Source of the DNA: Flavobacterium hercynium
GTDB taxonomy: Bacteria > Bacteroidota > Bacteroidia > Flavobacteriales > Flavobacteriaceae
NCBI RefSeq assembly: GCF_002217285.1
Contig: NZ_MUGW01000032.1
Location: forward strand, 62,001 to 126,000
Reading direction: 5' to 3'
Length of the DNA stretch: 64,000 bases
The translations under genes were made by a program, and so were the position numbers. Of this stretch, positions 25,561-34,827 are shown one piece after another. The notes beneath the pieces were generated by a model. It ran no database searches. It had not been told where the DNA came from and saw only the letters and a program-made list of their open reading frames with translations. Within the stretch, counting starts at the first letter, position 1, and every line of letters begins with the position of its first letter.

Positions 25561-27477
25561 TTATGAGAATTGCGTCAGTTGAAATTTACTCTTAATTAAT
25601 TCTTCAAGGTCTTTCATCGGTAATAAAGCATTTTTTAATTTTTCTTTATCAGTTTTAGACATGTCTTTTATATTAATGTATTGACCTGAATCATCGTTTT
25701 TTAACCCTTCAATGGTTCTGAATTTTGACAACGTTAAAAATGCTTCAGCACAACTCAAATATATTTCGGCATTTTTAGAATCTGCAATAGCTAATTGCTT
25801 GAATCTTAAATAGGTGTTTTGAATTCCCTTAATATTTGAATTTAAAATAAGTAATCTTGCAGCATCGATTAGCGGCATTAAAGCACGGGTTTTAATATCA
25901 AATTTAGTTTTATGCGGGCCTTCTTCTTCTAAAATGAATTTTTTGAAAAAACTTAAAGGTGCATTTTTTCTCAGCGCATCGTTTCCTAAGAAATCAAAGA
26001 ATAATGTATTGTTTGTAGCATTTTTGAAAATTACATTTTCAATGGCTTCTTCGATTTTTGGCTCTCCAAAAACAATTTCATAATCAAAGAAAATACTGCT
26101 CAAATCATTGCTGTTTTCACCTGGAGTATTCATCCAGCTATTGTATTGTTTCGTCCAGTCTGTCAATGATTTACACCACAACATATTACTTGCCATGTGT
26201 CCATTTGGACAAAGTTCGTAACCTACTTTTTCCAGTACAGCTGTTGTTCTTTTTGCCAATCTTAGGAAATAATCTTTTACATCTCTGTATTTTTCAGGAG
26301 TAACATCTTCAAAAATTAAAATACTATCCTGATCGGTTAGTAAAAGTTGTTCTTTACGACCTTGACTACCAATACTTAACCATGCAAAACGAGCAGGAGG
26401 TGAGCCTAAATCTAAAATAGACAATTCAACAGCACGCTTAATGATAGCTAAATTGATTTCGCTGGCAATATTGCTAATATGAGAAATAGGAATGTTTTTC
26501 TGAATTGAGTTTTGAATCAAATCAGACAAACGATCACGTATTTGTTTTAAATCTTTTGGCAGCTGCGAGCGTTTAATTTCTTTAATTAAAACGCCAGGGT
26601 TACTTGCTTGAGCTACAATAAGATCGTGCTCCGAAATAATTCCTTTTATGGCTGATTTTGCAGTACCGTCTTTTGTTACGCACAAGTGAGTAACATTATT
26701 TTTCAGCATCAAAAGTTGTGCTTCTGCAAGAGAAACATTTTCAATTACTGTAACTACAGGCGATGACATGATTTTGTCAATAGTTGCTGTAATAGGGTAA
26801 CGTCCTGTTGCAATTTTTGAAGATAAATCAGAATTGGTAACAATACCAATCGGCTGATCGTTCTCGCAAATCACAATATTATCGACCATAGAATCAGTCA
26901 TTAAAATGGCAACATCTCTAATAATATGATGTGCTTCTGTTTTTAACGGTGAATTATTGTAAGTGAGAGATTGCAAATATTGCATGTCTGATTGCTGATC
27001 TATATAAAAATCATTGTCAGATGTTGATTTACTTCCGGTACTAACATTATCCTTCGTATGTCTTGAATTTACAGCGAAATTCTCTAACAGAAAGTTTAAA
27101 ACGTCTGAATTATTAGCCACAAATGGTCTAAAAACAGCGATTGGAATAGCATATATGATGCTTTCTTCACGAGCCTTAGCGGTCATCATGTAGTTATTCT
27201 TCGCAAAAAACGGACGTAATCCAAAAATATCGCCTTCGTGACATTTGTTTATAATAGTTTCTTCTGCATCAGCAATCTTCGTAAGATTTATTACACCAGA
27301 AGCGACTACATAGAAACTATCATGAAGTGGATCGTTATTTTGAAAAAGCACAGCATGTTTTTCTAAATTTAGTACGCGAATATTATTTGAAATATCAGAC
27401 AATTCCTGAAATGTCAAATTATTAAACGGCGGGTATTCTTTCAAAAAATCAGCAATTTGCTCGGTAATTGTATTCAT
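25561..27477 (-). CDS. cNMP-binding / CBS pair / DUF294 nucleotidyltransferase-like protein
   Basis: The 638-residue cytosolic protein has four parts: a cyclic-nucleotide-binding domain (about 15-130), two CBS domains (about 175-300, with GIVTNSDLSSKIATGRYP and GIISEHDLIV), a DUF294 nucleotidyltransferase-like domain with SIGSQGRKEQLLLTDQD near 368-384 (Gly-Ser and two Asp of the GlnD-type site) and a helical DUF294_C domain to the end. It looks like a sensor of nucleotides that may modify a partner. It is co-transcribed with a DnaQ-like protein and faces acs. The target and the ligand are unknown. Confidence 0.88.
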   Translation of the reverse strand: MNTITEQIADFLKEYPPFNNLTFQELSDISNNIRVLNLEKHAVLFQNNDPLHDSFYVVASGVINLTKIADAEETIINKCHEGDIFGLRPFFAKNNYMMTAKAREESIIYAIPIAVFRPFVANNSDVLNFLLENFAVNSRHTKDNVSTGSKSTSDNDFYIDQQSDMQYLQSLTYNNSPLKTEAHHIIRDVAILMTDSMVDNIVICENDQPIGIVTNSDLSSKIATGRYPITATIDKIMSSPVVTVIENVSLAEAQLLMLKNNVTHLCVTKDGTAKSAIKGIISEHDLIVAQASNPGVLIKEIKRSQLPKDLKQIRDRLSDLIQNSIQKNIPISHISNIASEINLAIIKRAVELSILDLGSPPARFAWLSIGSQGRKEQLLLTDQDSILIFEDVTPEKYRDVKDYFLRLAKRTTAVLEKVGYELCPNGHMASNMLWCKSLTDWTKQYNSWMNTPGENSNDLSSIFFDYEIVFGEPKIEEAIENVIFKNATNNTLFFDFLGNDALRKNAPLSFFKKFILEEEGPHKTKFDIKTRALMPLIDAARLLILNSNIKGIQNTYLRFKQLAIADSKNAEIYLSCAEAFLTLSKFRTIEGLKNDDSGQYINIKDMSKTDKEKLKNALLPMKDLEELIKSKFQLTQFS

Positions 27478-27794
27478 AGGTTTTTGATAATCTCTTTAAA
27501 TATCGAATGTAAAAATAATAAATTAATGTCGCACAATGAAAGCATCTGTATGAGAATATATTTATTTTAAGGAAATGTTATGTTTATGGTTGTCTTTTTT
27601 AGATTTTTAGATTGTTGGAATTTATTTTTTTAGGATTGAAGGATTGAAGGATTGAAGGATTGAAGGATTGAAGGATTGAAGGATTGTTATAAAAGTCTAT
27701 TTTACATAATATAAATTATAGTTCAAATAATATATGCTTTAAAATAGCTGGATTGCTGATTTTTAAAGCTTTTTCATTATTTTGATAAGGATTC
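27478..27794. other. Intergenic region with octamer repeat
   Basis: This 317-bp stretch has no gene. It holds the octamer repeat at 27633-27686 and A/T-rich flanks. It probably contains the promoter of the DUF294/CBS gene near its left end; a tentative TTG-N22-TACATTCG pair on the minus strand lies around 27500-27535. Confidence 0.6.
27633..27686 (+). repeat. Octamer tandem repeat GGATTGAA x6
   Basis: Six exact consecutive copies of GGATTGAA are followed by a degenerate seventh. No gene overlaps. Length variation between strains is likely. Confidence 0.92.
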
Positions 27795-28178
27795 CTAATC
27801 ATACAACTTTGTAAGGATTACTTCGCTTGGTACTAAATCAGCGCCCATTCTTTTATTAAATTGTATAGAATCTTCATTGGTTATCAGGACTGCGTTTGTA
27901 GATAGACCATTTTTTGTTTTAAGTTTAATTTCTGCTTTTTCACCCATGCCATGAACGTATCCCGAAACTTCCATAACGCCGCTGCTTAATTCTTTGTCTT
28001 CACTAACAATTTCTGCAGTACCAAAAATTTTGCTATTAGATTGTGCTATATTCATTGTCAAAATATATTTTTTGCTGCAATCTTTGCAATTTTCACTGCT
28101 CCAGGTTCCGGTAAATTTATTGCCTTGTGAATATGCTGATATAGAGATCAGAAATAGAAATAAAATATATTTTTTCAT
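27795..28178 (-). CDS. Small secreted protein of unknown function
   Basis: I do not recognise the family. The 127-residue protein has a signal peptide (KKYILFLFLISISAYSQG) and a mature part of about 110 residues that looks beta-rich. Two cysteines in SENCKDCSKK near 28-37 could form a disulfide or a metal site. Alternating short strands such as GKFTGTWS and AEIVSED recall small lipocalin-like or DUF2147-like proteins, but this is only a resemblance. It lies 106 bp downstream of another small secreted protein gene on the same strand. Confidence 0.75.
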   Translation of the reverse strand: MKKYILFLFLISISAYSQGNKFTGTWSSENCKDCSKKYILTMNIAQSNSKIFGTAEIVSEDKELSSGVMEVSGYVHGMGEKAEIKLKTKNGLSTNAVLITNEDSIQFNKRMGADLVPSEVILTKLYD

Positions 28179-28221
28179 TATAATGAAAATTTTTTAAGAT
28201 TTGGTTCAAATATAAATTAAA

Positions 28222-28245
28222 AAAGCATCACTTGCGTGATGCTTT
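28222..28245 (-). terminator. Intrinsic terminator for the 28285-28701 gene
   Basis: Arms AAAGCATCAC and GTGATGCTTT close a 4-base loop. On the minus strand the stem is followed by a T run. It lies downstream of the stop of the 28285-28701 gene. Confidence 0.85.
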
Positions 28246-28284
28246 AAAGAATTAACTTTGTGCAAAAGTTCTAAATTTTAATTT

Positions 28285-28701
28285 CTATTTTTTGCTTTGA
28301 TAAACAGATTTTCCGTTTAAGGAAACGTCTATTAATCCAGTTTGCTCAGAAAATGTAGTTTTTAAAACATTTCCTTTAAAAAGAGAAACATCACCATATA
28401 CTTTTCCGGTTTCAGGAGAATCATATTCAAATAAAACTTTTTTGTTATCTGGCTCGATTCCTAATTTGTAACTTGTGAATTTTGTAGCTTTTAGATCGAA
28501 TTGTTGCTGCGAATCGATGATTTTTCCGTCTGCATAAAAATTAGTAATTGTTTTGCTTAATGTAATGTCCGGATAAGCTTTATTTACTTTTTGTAATAAT
28601 TCGTATTGCGCAATACTTACTTCTTCTTGTTTAGATGTAATAGTTTGTGCAAATGACATTGTTGTAAAAATAAGCGCTAAGAGTAAAGTGTACTTTTTCA
28701 T
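28285..28701 (-). CDS. Small secreted protein of unknown function
   Basis: The 138-residue protein begins with a signal peptide (KKYTLLLALIFTTMSFAQ). The mature part contains about ten short beta-strand-like segments and no cysteine or catalytic motif. I see no named family. It is followed by its own terminator, and its upstream region faces the MFS exporter gene divergently. Confidence 0.75.
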   Translation of the reverse strand: MKKYTLLLALIFTTMSFAQTITSKQEEVSIAQYELLQKVNKAYPDITLSKTITNFYADGKIIDSQQQFDLKATKFTSYKLGIEPDNKKVLFEYDSPETGKVYGDVSLFKGNVLKTTFSEQTGLIDVSLNGKSVYQSKK

Positions 28702-28812
28702 AATCTTGTAATTTTAGTTAGAATTTTTTAAAACATTTTTAATTTAAACGCCTTGATAAACGATCTTTTTGAGATAAAAAGAGTTTATTTCTATAACAAG
28801 GTAAGAAATATT

Positions 28813-28820
28813 TACCTTTG
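28813..28820 (+). promoter_or_regulatory. Candidate -7 promoter element of the MFS exporter gene
   Basis: TACCTTTG fits TAnnTTTG and lies 31 bp before the ATG at 28851. Confidence 0.6.
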
Positions 28821-28850
28821 CAAAAAATTAAAAGCAATCTTTTAAGAAAC

Positions 28851-30077
28851 ATGACAAAAAAAAAATATATCCAACTTATCCTTATTTTAGGTTCTCTAAC
28901 GGCTCTTGGGCCTTTTTCTATTGATATGTATTTACCTGGTTTTTCGGGTATTGCAAAAGATTTAAACACAACTGTGGCAAAAGTTTCGATGAGTTTGTCC
29001 AGTTATTTTATTGGTATATCCGCGGGACAATTGCTGTATGGGCCTTTATTAGATCGTTTTGGACGTAAAAAACCATTGTTTATTGGTTTACTGGTTTATA
29101 TTCTGGCTTCATTAGGATGTGTTTATGTTGCTGACATTGATTCGTTTATAGCATTACGTTTTATTCAGGCTGTTGGTAGTTGTGCTGCAACGGTGGCTTC
29201 TGTAGCAATGGTTCGTGATTTGTTTCCTGTAAAAGATACTCCGAAAGTATTTTCATTATTGATGTTGGTTTTGGGACTTTCTCCAATGTTAGCGCCAACA
29301 ATTGGTGGTTATGTTACGGAAGATTTTGGCTGGCACATGGTCTTTTTGATATTAATGTTTATGGGAATTGCAATTTTAATTGCTTCTCAAATCGGTTTAC
29401 CAAATACTTATAAACCGGATACTTCAATTTCATTGAAGCCAAAACCTATTATTGCTAATTTTATAAGTGTATTAAAAGAACCTCAATTTTTTACTTACGC
29501 TTTTACCGGAGCGATTTCTTTTTCAGGTCTATTTACGTATGTAGCGGCCTCACCTATAGTTTTTATGGATATTTACCATGTAGATGCTAAGACTTACGGT
29601 TGGATCTTTGCTTTTATGTCAGTTAGTTTTATTGGTTCAAGTCAGTTAAATTCGGTATTGTTAAAGCGATTTTCAAGCGAACAAATGATTTTTGGCGCTT
29701 TGATTACGCAATCCGTTATTACAATTGCATTTCAGATTTTATCGGTATACAATCTTTTAGGATTGTATGAAACAATCGGAATGTTATTCTTGTTTTTAGG
29801 TTGCTTAGGAATTTCAAATCCTAATACGGCTGGTCTTACTTTAGCGCCATTCGCTAAGAATACCGGAAGTGCTTCTGCTTTAATGGGAGCCATTCAACTT
29901 GGATTAGGTGCTTTGGCTTCGTTTGCTGTTGGAATTTTTGTAAAAGACTCTGTTGCTCCAATGGTTGGAATTATGACTTGTACGACCATTGTTGCTTTTA
30001 TTGTTTTAAATATTGGAAAACGTTTTATAAAACAAAAAGTTGAAGCTTCTGGCGACGATGCTATGATGGCACACTAA
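28851..30077 (+). CDS. Bcr/CflA-family multidrug MFS exporter
   Basis: This inner-membrane protein of about 408 residues has 12 predicted transmembrane helices and the MFS motif GPLLDRFGRKKPLF near residues 60-73. The N-terminal IDMYLPGF after the first helix is characteristic of the Bcr/CflA drug-proton antiporters. I choose the ATG at 28851 over an in-frame TTG at 28818, because that TTG is part of the -7 promoter element. The substrate cannot be told from sequence. It is a single-gene unit between two terminators. Confidence 0.92.
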   Translation: MTKKKYIQLILILGSLTALGPFSIDMYLPGFSGIAKDLNTTVAKVSMSLSSYFIGISAGQLLYGPLLDRFGRKKPLFIGLLVYILASLGCVYVADIDSFIALRFIQAVGSCAATVASVAMVRDLFPVKDTPKVFSLLMLVLGLSPMLAPTIGGYVTEDFGWHMVFLILMFMGIAILIASQIGLPNTYKPDTSISLKPKPIIANFISVLKEPQFFTYAFTGAISFSGLFTYVAASPIVFMDIYHVDAKTYGWIFAFMSVSFIGSSQLNSVLLKRFSSEQMIFGALITQSVITIAFQILSVYNLLGLYETIGMLFLFLGCLGISNPNTAGLTLAPFAKNTGSASALMGAIQLGLGALASFAVGIFVKDSVAPMVGIMTCTTIVAFIVLNIGKRFIKQKVEASGDDAMMAH

Positions 30078-30091
30078 ACGGAAATTTTAAT

Positions 30092-30137
30092 AAAAAAAAT
30101 GCCCTTAAAAAGTTTTAACTTCTTAAGGGCATTTTTT
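30092..30137. terminator. Bidirectional intrinsic terminator
   Basis: AATGCCCTTAA pairs with TTAAGGGCATT around a 14-base spacer, with an A run before and a T run after. It serves the convergent MFS and NADH dehydrogenase genes. Confidence 0.88.
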
Positions 30138-30145
30138 ATGATTTT

Positions 30146-31405
30146 CTATTGTCTTTTATCGGGTCTGATAATCATTCTAAGAGATTGATCTCTTGCGAAA
30201 TAGGCTACCATCCAATTGTAAAAAGTATTGATTCTGTTACGGTATGTGATCAATGAAATCAGGTGAATAAACAACCAGATAACCCAGGCAAAAAAGCCTT
30301 TGAAATGCCATTTTGGACTTGGTAAATCGACTACGGCTTTGTTTTTTCCAATGATGGCCATAGAACCTTTGTCGTTGTAGGTAAAAGGTTTTAAAGGTTT
30401 ATTTGTGATAAGAGCTTTAAAATTTTTGGCTAAATTTAATCCTTGCTGAATGGCGACTTGCGCTACTTGCGGATGTCCCTCTGGGAAATTTTTATCTCCG
30501 GATAAAATTGAAGTATCTCCAATAGCGTAAATGTTTTCCAGTCCGTTTACTTTATTATATTGATCTGTTGCCATACGACGACCACGACCGTAACTTTCTT
30601 GTGGAATTCCTTCGAAAACTTTAGCAGAAACTCCTGCTGCCCAGATTAAATTTTTCGTTTTAATAGTTTCTCCGTTTGCAAAATGTACGGTGTCATCAAT
30701 ATAGTCGGTTACGCGGCTTTGGAGTTTTATGACAACGCCTAATTTGGTTAGTGCGTCATAAGTATCTTTTTGAGAAGCTTCGCTCATTGGTGCCAGTAAA
30801 GCGTCTCCCCCATCGACTAAATACACATTACTTGCTGATGTTTCGAGTTCTGGATATTCTTTTAAAAGAATGTTTTTTCGCATTTCTGCAAACATTCCTG
30901 AAACTTCTACTCCGGTTGGGCCTCCTCCGGCAACTACAATAGTGAGAAGTTTACGGCGTTTACGGATGTCTTTTGTGATGGCAGCTTTTTCAAGGTTTTT
31001 AAGCAATGTATTTCGCATTTCGATGGCATCATTTAAGGTTTTCATCGGGATAGCGTTTTTCATTACGTTTTCCATACCAAAATAACTCGTTTCTGCTCCT
31101 GTAGCAAAAACAAGGTAATCGTATGTTAATTCGCCGTTGTTCAGAATTATTTTGTTTTCTGTGGGAACGACAGATTGTAATTCGCCTAAGCGAAATTCAA
31201 GATTCTTCTTACCTGCAAAAAATTTTCTGAATGGATAACTGATGCTTGAAGGTTCTAAAAATGCGGTGGCAACCTGATATATGAGGGGTGGAAAAAAGTT
31301 ATAATTGTTTTTGTCTACAAGTGTTACTTGTATTTGAGGCTGATTTACAAGCTCTTTGGCTAGATTTATACCTGCAAAACCGCCTCCTATGATTACTATT
31401 TTCAT
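30146..31405 (-). CDS. ndh: Type II NADH:quinone oxidoreductase
   Basis: This single-chain FAD protein passes electrons from NADH to quinone without pumping protons. The 419-residue protein has the FAD-binding GGGFAGINLAKEL at the N-terminus, the NADH-binding VVAGGGPTGVEVSGMFAEM near 160-178, and YAIGDTSI near 293. The C-terminal GFFAWVIWLFIHLISL hydrophobic stretch near 370-385 probably anchors it to the inner membrane. A Bacteroidota-type promoter lies just upstream on the minus strand. Confidence 0.93.
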   Translation of the reverse strand: MKIVIIGGGFAGINLAKELVNQPQIQVTLVDKNNYNFFPPLIYQVATAFLEPSSISYPFRKFFAGKKNLEFRLGELQSVVPTENKIILNNGELTYDYLVFATGAETSYFGMENVMKNAIPMKTLNDAIEMRNTLLKNLEKAAITKDIRKRRKLLTIVVAGGGPTGVEVSGMFAEMRKNILLKEYPELETSASNVYLVDGGDALLAPMSEASQKDTYDALTKLGVVIKLQSRVTDYIDDTVHFANGETIKTKNLIWAAGVSAKVFEGIPQESYGRGRRMATDQYNKVNGLENIYAIGDTSILSGDKNFPEGHPQVAQVAIQQGLNLAKNFKALITNKPLKPFTYNDKGSMAIIGKNKAVVDLPSPKWHFKGFFAWVIWLFIHLISLITYRNRINTFYNWMVAYFARDQSLRMIIRPDKRQ

Positions 31406-31451
31406 ATAATGTTGTGGTATTAATTAGGTTCTGTTGAATAAGAATACCTTA

Positions 31452-31482
31452 TAAAAGTACAACATTAAAATTCAAAGTCAAA
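31452..31482 (-). promoter_or_regulatory. Promoter of the NADH dehydrogenase gene
   Basis: On the minus strand TTTG is followed after 19 bases by TACTTTTA, close to the consensus TTTG-N19-TAnnTTTG. It lies about 50 bp upstream of the ndh ATG. Confidence 0.7.
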
Positions 31483-31501
31483 AGTAACAATTGTTACTTT
31501 T
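31480..31501. promoter_or_regulatory. 22-bp perfect palindrome at the helicase end / ndh promoter
   Basis: AAAAGTAACAA and TTGTTACTTTT form a perfect 22-bp palindrome. It covers the stop codon of the helicase gene and the -33 region of the ndh promoter. It may be an operator for ndh or a small hairpin terminator for the helicase. Confidence 0.6.
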
Positions 31502-32828
31502 TGAATTTTTTAACAGGTTTTTCAGTTACTTCAACTTTGTTTTGTAAGACGTAGTTTGCCATCAGTTTTTCGATTAATTCGTCTTTGGTAAGATGATGAA
31601 AAACGGTTTTTACTTTTGTTTTTAATTCTGCTGAAATATCGTGATTTGGCTTGGTTTTAAAAATTTGCTTCGCCCACAAAAGCGTGTTGTTTTCTTCTAA
31701 ACTTACAGCTGATGGTTTTTTGAACTGTGTAAATTTAATTCCTAATTCTTTTTCGAATTCCGGAATTTCAACAACTTCTTCTTGCTGCAATACGGTTAAT
31801 GAAAGTCCCTTTGCTCCTGCTCTGGCAGTTCTTCCGCTACGGTGTACGTAGTTTTCGTAAGTATCAGGCAAATGATAATTGACTACATAAGCAATTTCTT
31901 TTACATCGATTCCTCTTGCTGCTAGATCGGTTGCTACTAAGATGTTAATGTGACCTTCACGGAATTGTTCCATTATTCTGTCACGGATTCCCTGTGATAA
32001 ACTACCGTGTAATGCACCAGATGAAAAACGATTGATTGCCAGATTTTTGGCTAATTTATTTACTGCTGCTTTGGTTTTACAAAAAATGATGCCGCGTTCA
32101 CCATCTCTTGAGTTTAAGAAGTGCATTAAAACATCTAATTTCTCGATTGGGTCAACTACGATATATTCGTGATCAATTTCTTGATTACCTGAGGTTTCCA
32201 TGTTGGCACTAATCTGAACTACATTTTTATTTAAGTAGTTTTGAATCAATTGTTTGATGGTTCCGGGTAAGGTCGCTGAAAATAATAAAGTACGGTGCTT
32301 TTTAGGAAGTTCGGCAACAATTTCGTCTAAACTTTCTTTTAGTATGGAAACCATTTCGTCGGCTTCGTCTAAAACTAAGTATTGTGCTTGTGTAAGGTCA
32401 ACTGCTTTTCGCTGAATCAAATCGATTAAACGTCCCGGTGTTGCTACAACGATATGTGTTGGCGCTGTAAGTCGTTCTATTTGCGGTTTGATTGGGATTC
32501 CACCACAAGTTGAAGCGATAGAGATATTTGGAATGTGTTTTCCAAAATCTTCCAGATTTCTAAAGATTTGTTGTCCAAGTTCTCTTGTTGGTACTAAGAT
32601 TATTGCCTGTACAATTGGAGATTCGGTATTGATTAATTGCAATAACGGTAATCCGAAAGCAGCTGTTTTACCGGTTCCGGTTTTTGCTAAACCTACTACA
32701 TCATGAGTTTCAGATAAAAGCAACGGAATTGTTTTTTGTTGAATTTCTGTTGGTTCAACAATATTGAGTTCGCTTAGCGCTTTTACAATTGGTGCTGAAA
32801 TTCCTAATGCTGAGAATTGTTTAGACAT
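31494..32828 (-). CDS. DEAD-box RNA helicase
   Basis: The 444-residue ATP-dependent RNA helicase probably acts in RNA decay or ribosome assembly. All motifs are present in order: the Q motif EPTEIQQKTIP, AKTGTGKTAAF (Walker A), PTRELGQQI, TPGRLID, DEAD, SATLP, then GIIFCKTK, ATDLAARGID and HRSGRTARAG. The C-terminal tail of about 80 residues is Lys-rich. It is close to the RhlE/DbpA group; the precise type cannot be fixed without comparison. Confidence 0.93.
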   Translation of the reverse strand: MSKQFSALGISAPIVKALSELNIVEPTEIQQKTIPLLLSETHDVVGLAKTGTGKTAAFGLPLLQLINTESPIVQAIILVPTRELGQQIFRNLEDFGKHIPNISIASTCGGIPIKPQIERLTAPTHIVVATPGRLIDLIQRKAVDLTQAQYLVLDEADEMVSILKESLDEIVAELPKKHRTLLFSATLPGTIKQLIQNYLNKNVVQISANMETSGNQEIDHEYIVVDPIEKLDVLMHFLNSRDGERGIIFCKTKAAVNKLAKNLAINRFSSGALHGSLSQGIRDRIMEQFREGHINILVATDLAARGIDVKEIAYVVNYHLPDTYENYVHRSGRTARAGAKGLSLTVLQQEEVVEIPEFEKELGIKFTQFKKPSAVSLEENNTLLWAKQIFKTKPNHDISAELKTKVKTVFHHLTKDELIEKLMANYVLQNKVEVTEKPVKKFKK

Positions 32829-33180
32829 GTTTTTTTATTTTAGATTTTAGAGTTTTGATTTTAGATCGACTCTAAGTTTTTTATTTGAAAGTGGTGTTTT
32901 TTGCCACGAATTCACTAATTATTTTTTGAAATCTCTTTATTTTAGATTTAATCTAATGTTTTATTTCATATCTCTAGCCCTGATGGAAGCGACATCCTTT
33001 TTCTTGCTTCTTTAGCAAGGAAAAGATATAGCGGACAGCAGGATTAGCTCCTTAAAATACTACTTAATTAAACGTATTCTTTAATCAAAAAGATCTTTGC
33101 CAAAGTTTAAAACTCTGACAAAGATGCTATATTTTTAAAGTTGTAATAACTTGAAACCTGGAACTTTTTAATGCTTATTC
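32829..33180. other. Intergenic region with structured repeat
   Basis: The 352-bp stretch between two helicase genes has no gene. It holds the structured repeat at 32976-33051, A/T-rich flanks and a single CTTGAAACCTGGAAC motif near 33149 that resembles the CCTGAAA family. Confidence 0.65.
32976..33051. repeat. Structured repeat with ATCCTTTT...AAAAGATA core
   Basis: The 76-bp element starts AGCCCTGATGGAAGCG and ends GGATTAGCTCC. Its centre is a hairpin with ATCCTTTT...CTTGC and GCAAG...AAAAGATA as arms and a TTCTTTA loop. The element at 4526-4624 has the same inner core. I recall very similar elements widely between genes of flavobacteria, possibly the Flavo-1 RNA motif, but that identity is unverified. 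Confidence 0.7.
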
Positions 33181-34719
33181 TCAATCTGGTTCGTTCATGA
33201 TTTTTTCACGGTATTTTTTACCGATTAATAAAACCATTTTTAATTTGTAATCGTCAACAAGCCATTCGCGATAGTTTTTACTGCATTGGCTTAAACATTT
33301 TGCATAACGTTTGATACGGCAATCGATATCATCATCAAGTTCTTTTCCTAATGATTTTGCTTCTTGCAGTGTTTCGGTATTGTCTACACACATTGCGGCG
33401 TGTTGCTCTAATGATTTGTCTAATACAACTTTAGAACGTAAATTTTGTTTGATGATTAGTTTATGCTCTTCATCAACATCAAAAGTAACATCGGCTGTTT
33501 TACTGAATTTTGCACGCAATTCCGGCGGCATACTGTATTTGAAATACATTTCGATTTCGGTATCATCACGCAGGTTTTCAAGATAAAATTCCGGTGATTT
33601 AAAGATGTGTTGCCAGTTTACCGGCTCGCTCCATAAACCAAAACGTGCTGCATTGTTTCCTAAATCAATTACTGTAAACTCATCTTTACCAGGTAATTTA
33701 CGTGATCCACGACCAATCATCTGATAATATAGCGTTAACGATTTTGTTGCTCTGTTTAAGATAATGGTTTCAACAGTTGGCTCATCAAAACCGGTTGTTA
33801 AGATACCTACAGATGTTAAGATTGCATCTGGAGTTTTCTTGAACCATGCCAAGATATCTTTACGCTCTTCTGAACTGCTGGTGTTATCAAGGTGTCTGAT
33901 ATCGTAACCTGCTTCTCTAAAGGTTTCGTATACATATAATGATGTATGGATACCGTTATTGAAGATTAATGTTTTTTTACCTAAAGAACGCTCTGTGTAA
34001 GCATGCAACAGTTTTTCCTGCATCAATGTATTGGTATACAAATCATCTGATGATTTTACGGTATAATCTCCGTTGATACCTACTTTTAATGATGTTAAAC
34101 CAACGTCATAGCTATATGTAGTTGCACGTGCAAGGAATCCTTTGTCAATCAATGAACTGATGGTGTCACCCACGATAAGTTCATTGTAACTCTGGTGCAT
34201 TGGTAATTTTATGTTTGAACTCAACGGTGTTGCTGTTACTCCAAGAATAAAAGCATTTTTGAATGAGTTTAATAATTTTCTGAATGAATTGTAGTGTGCC
34301 TCATCAATAATAACTAAACCAATGTTATCAAGATGTAGTTTTTCGTCGTTGATACGATTCTTTAGCGTTTCTACCATCGCCACGAAACATGAAAAATCGT
34401 TTTGATCCGGTAATTCTTTTACTTTACTGTTGATGATTTTATTAGATACACCAAACCCTTTCAACATTTTTGAAGTTTGTTTACAAAGTTCGATTCGATG
34501 CGTTAAAACCACCACCTTTTTATCATTATTGGCTAAATAACGACGAACGATTTCAGAAAAAATAACTGTTTTTCCACCACCGGTAGGCAATTGATATAAT
34601 AAATGATGTTTCGAAGGAGCATTATCTAAACGTTCAAAAATGGCATCAATATCGCCCTTTTGGTATGCATAAAGTTCTTTTTTCTCTTCTCTTTCTATTT
34701 CTAAAGTATTTTGAGACAT
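33181..34719 (-). CDS. DEAD/DEAH-type superfamily II helicase
   Basis: The 512-residue protein is an SSL2/type I restriction-like ATP-dependent helicase. Motif I is QLPTGGGKTVIFSEI near 43-57, motif II is DEAH in IIDEAHYNSF, motif III is GVTATP, and motif VI is QMIGRGSRKLPG near 336-347. There is no nuclease or methylase domain and no partner gene for a restriction system nearby. The C-terminal part from about 380 has no recognised domain, with a Cys/Lys-rich stretch near 465-485 (CRIKRYAKCLSQCSK). A role in DNA repair is likely but unproven. Confidence 0.88.
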   Translation of the reverse strand: MSQNTLEIEREEKKELYAYQKGDIDAIFERLDNAPSKHHLLYQLPTGGGKTVIFSEIVRRYLANNDKKVVVLTHRIELCKQTSKMLKGFGVSNKIINSKVKELPDQNDFSCFVAMVETLKNRINDEKLHLDNIGLVIIDEAHYNSFRKLLNSFKNAFILGVTATPLSSNIKLPMHQSYNELIVGDTISSLIDKGFLARATTYSYDVGLTSLKVGINGDYTVKSSDDLYTNTLMQEKLLHAYTERSLGKKTLIFNNGIHTSLYVYETFREAGYDIRHLDNTSSSEERKDILAWFKKTPDAILTSVGILTTGFDEPTVETIILNRATKSLTLYYQMIGRGSRKLPGKDEFTVIDLGNNAARFGLWSEPVNWQHIFKSPEFYLENLRDDTEIEMYFKYSMPPELRAKFSKTADVTFDVDEEHKLIIKQNLRSKVVLDKSLEQHAAMCVDNTETLQEAKSLGKELDDDIDCRIKRYAKCLSQCSKNYREWLVDDYKLKMVLLIGKKYREKIMNEPD

Positions 34720-34739
34720 TTTAAAATTTTGGGTTTTTG

Positions 34740-34747
34740 CAAAACTA
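34740..34747 (-). promoter_or_regulatory. Candidate -7 element of the DEAH helicase gene
   Basis: TAGTTTTG on the minus strand fits TAnnTTTG and lies 21 bp upstream of the ATG at 34719. No clear -33 element was seen. Confidence 0.45.
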
Positions 34748-34827
34748 CGTCTAAAAAACAGTTTATTCGTGGTATTTTAAGGTAAAATAAATATTTTTTT
34801 TAATAAGATTTTTTATGGGAAGTGCTT

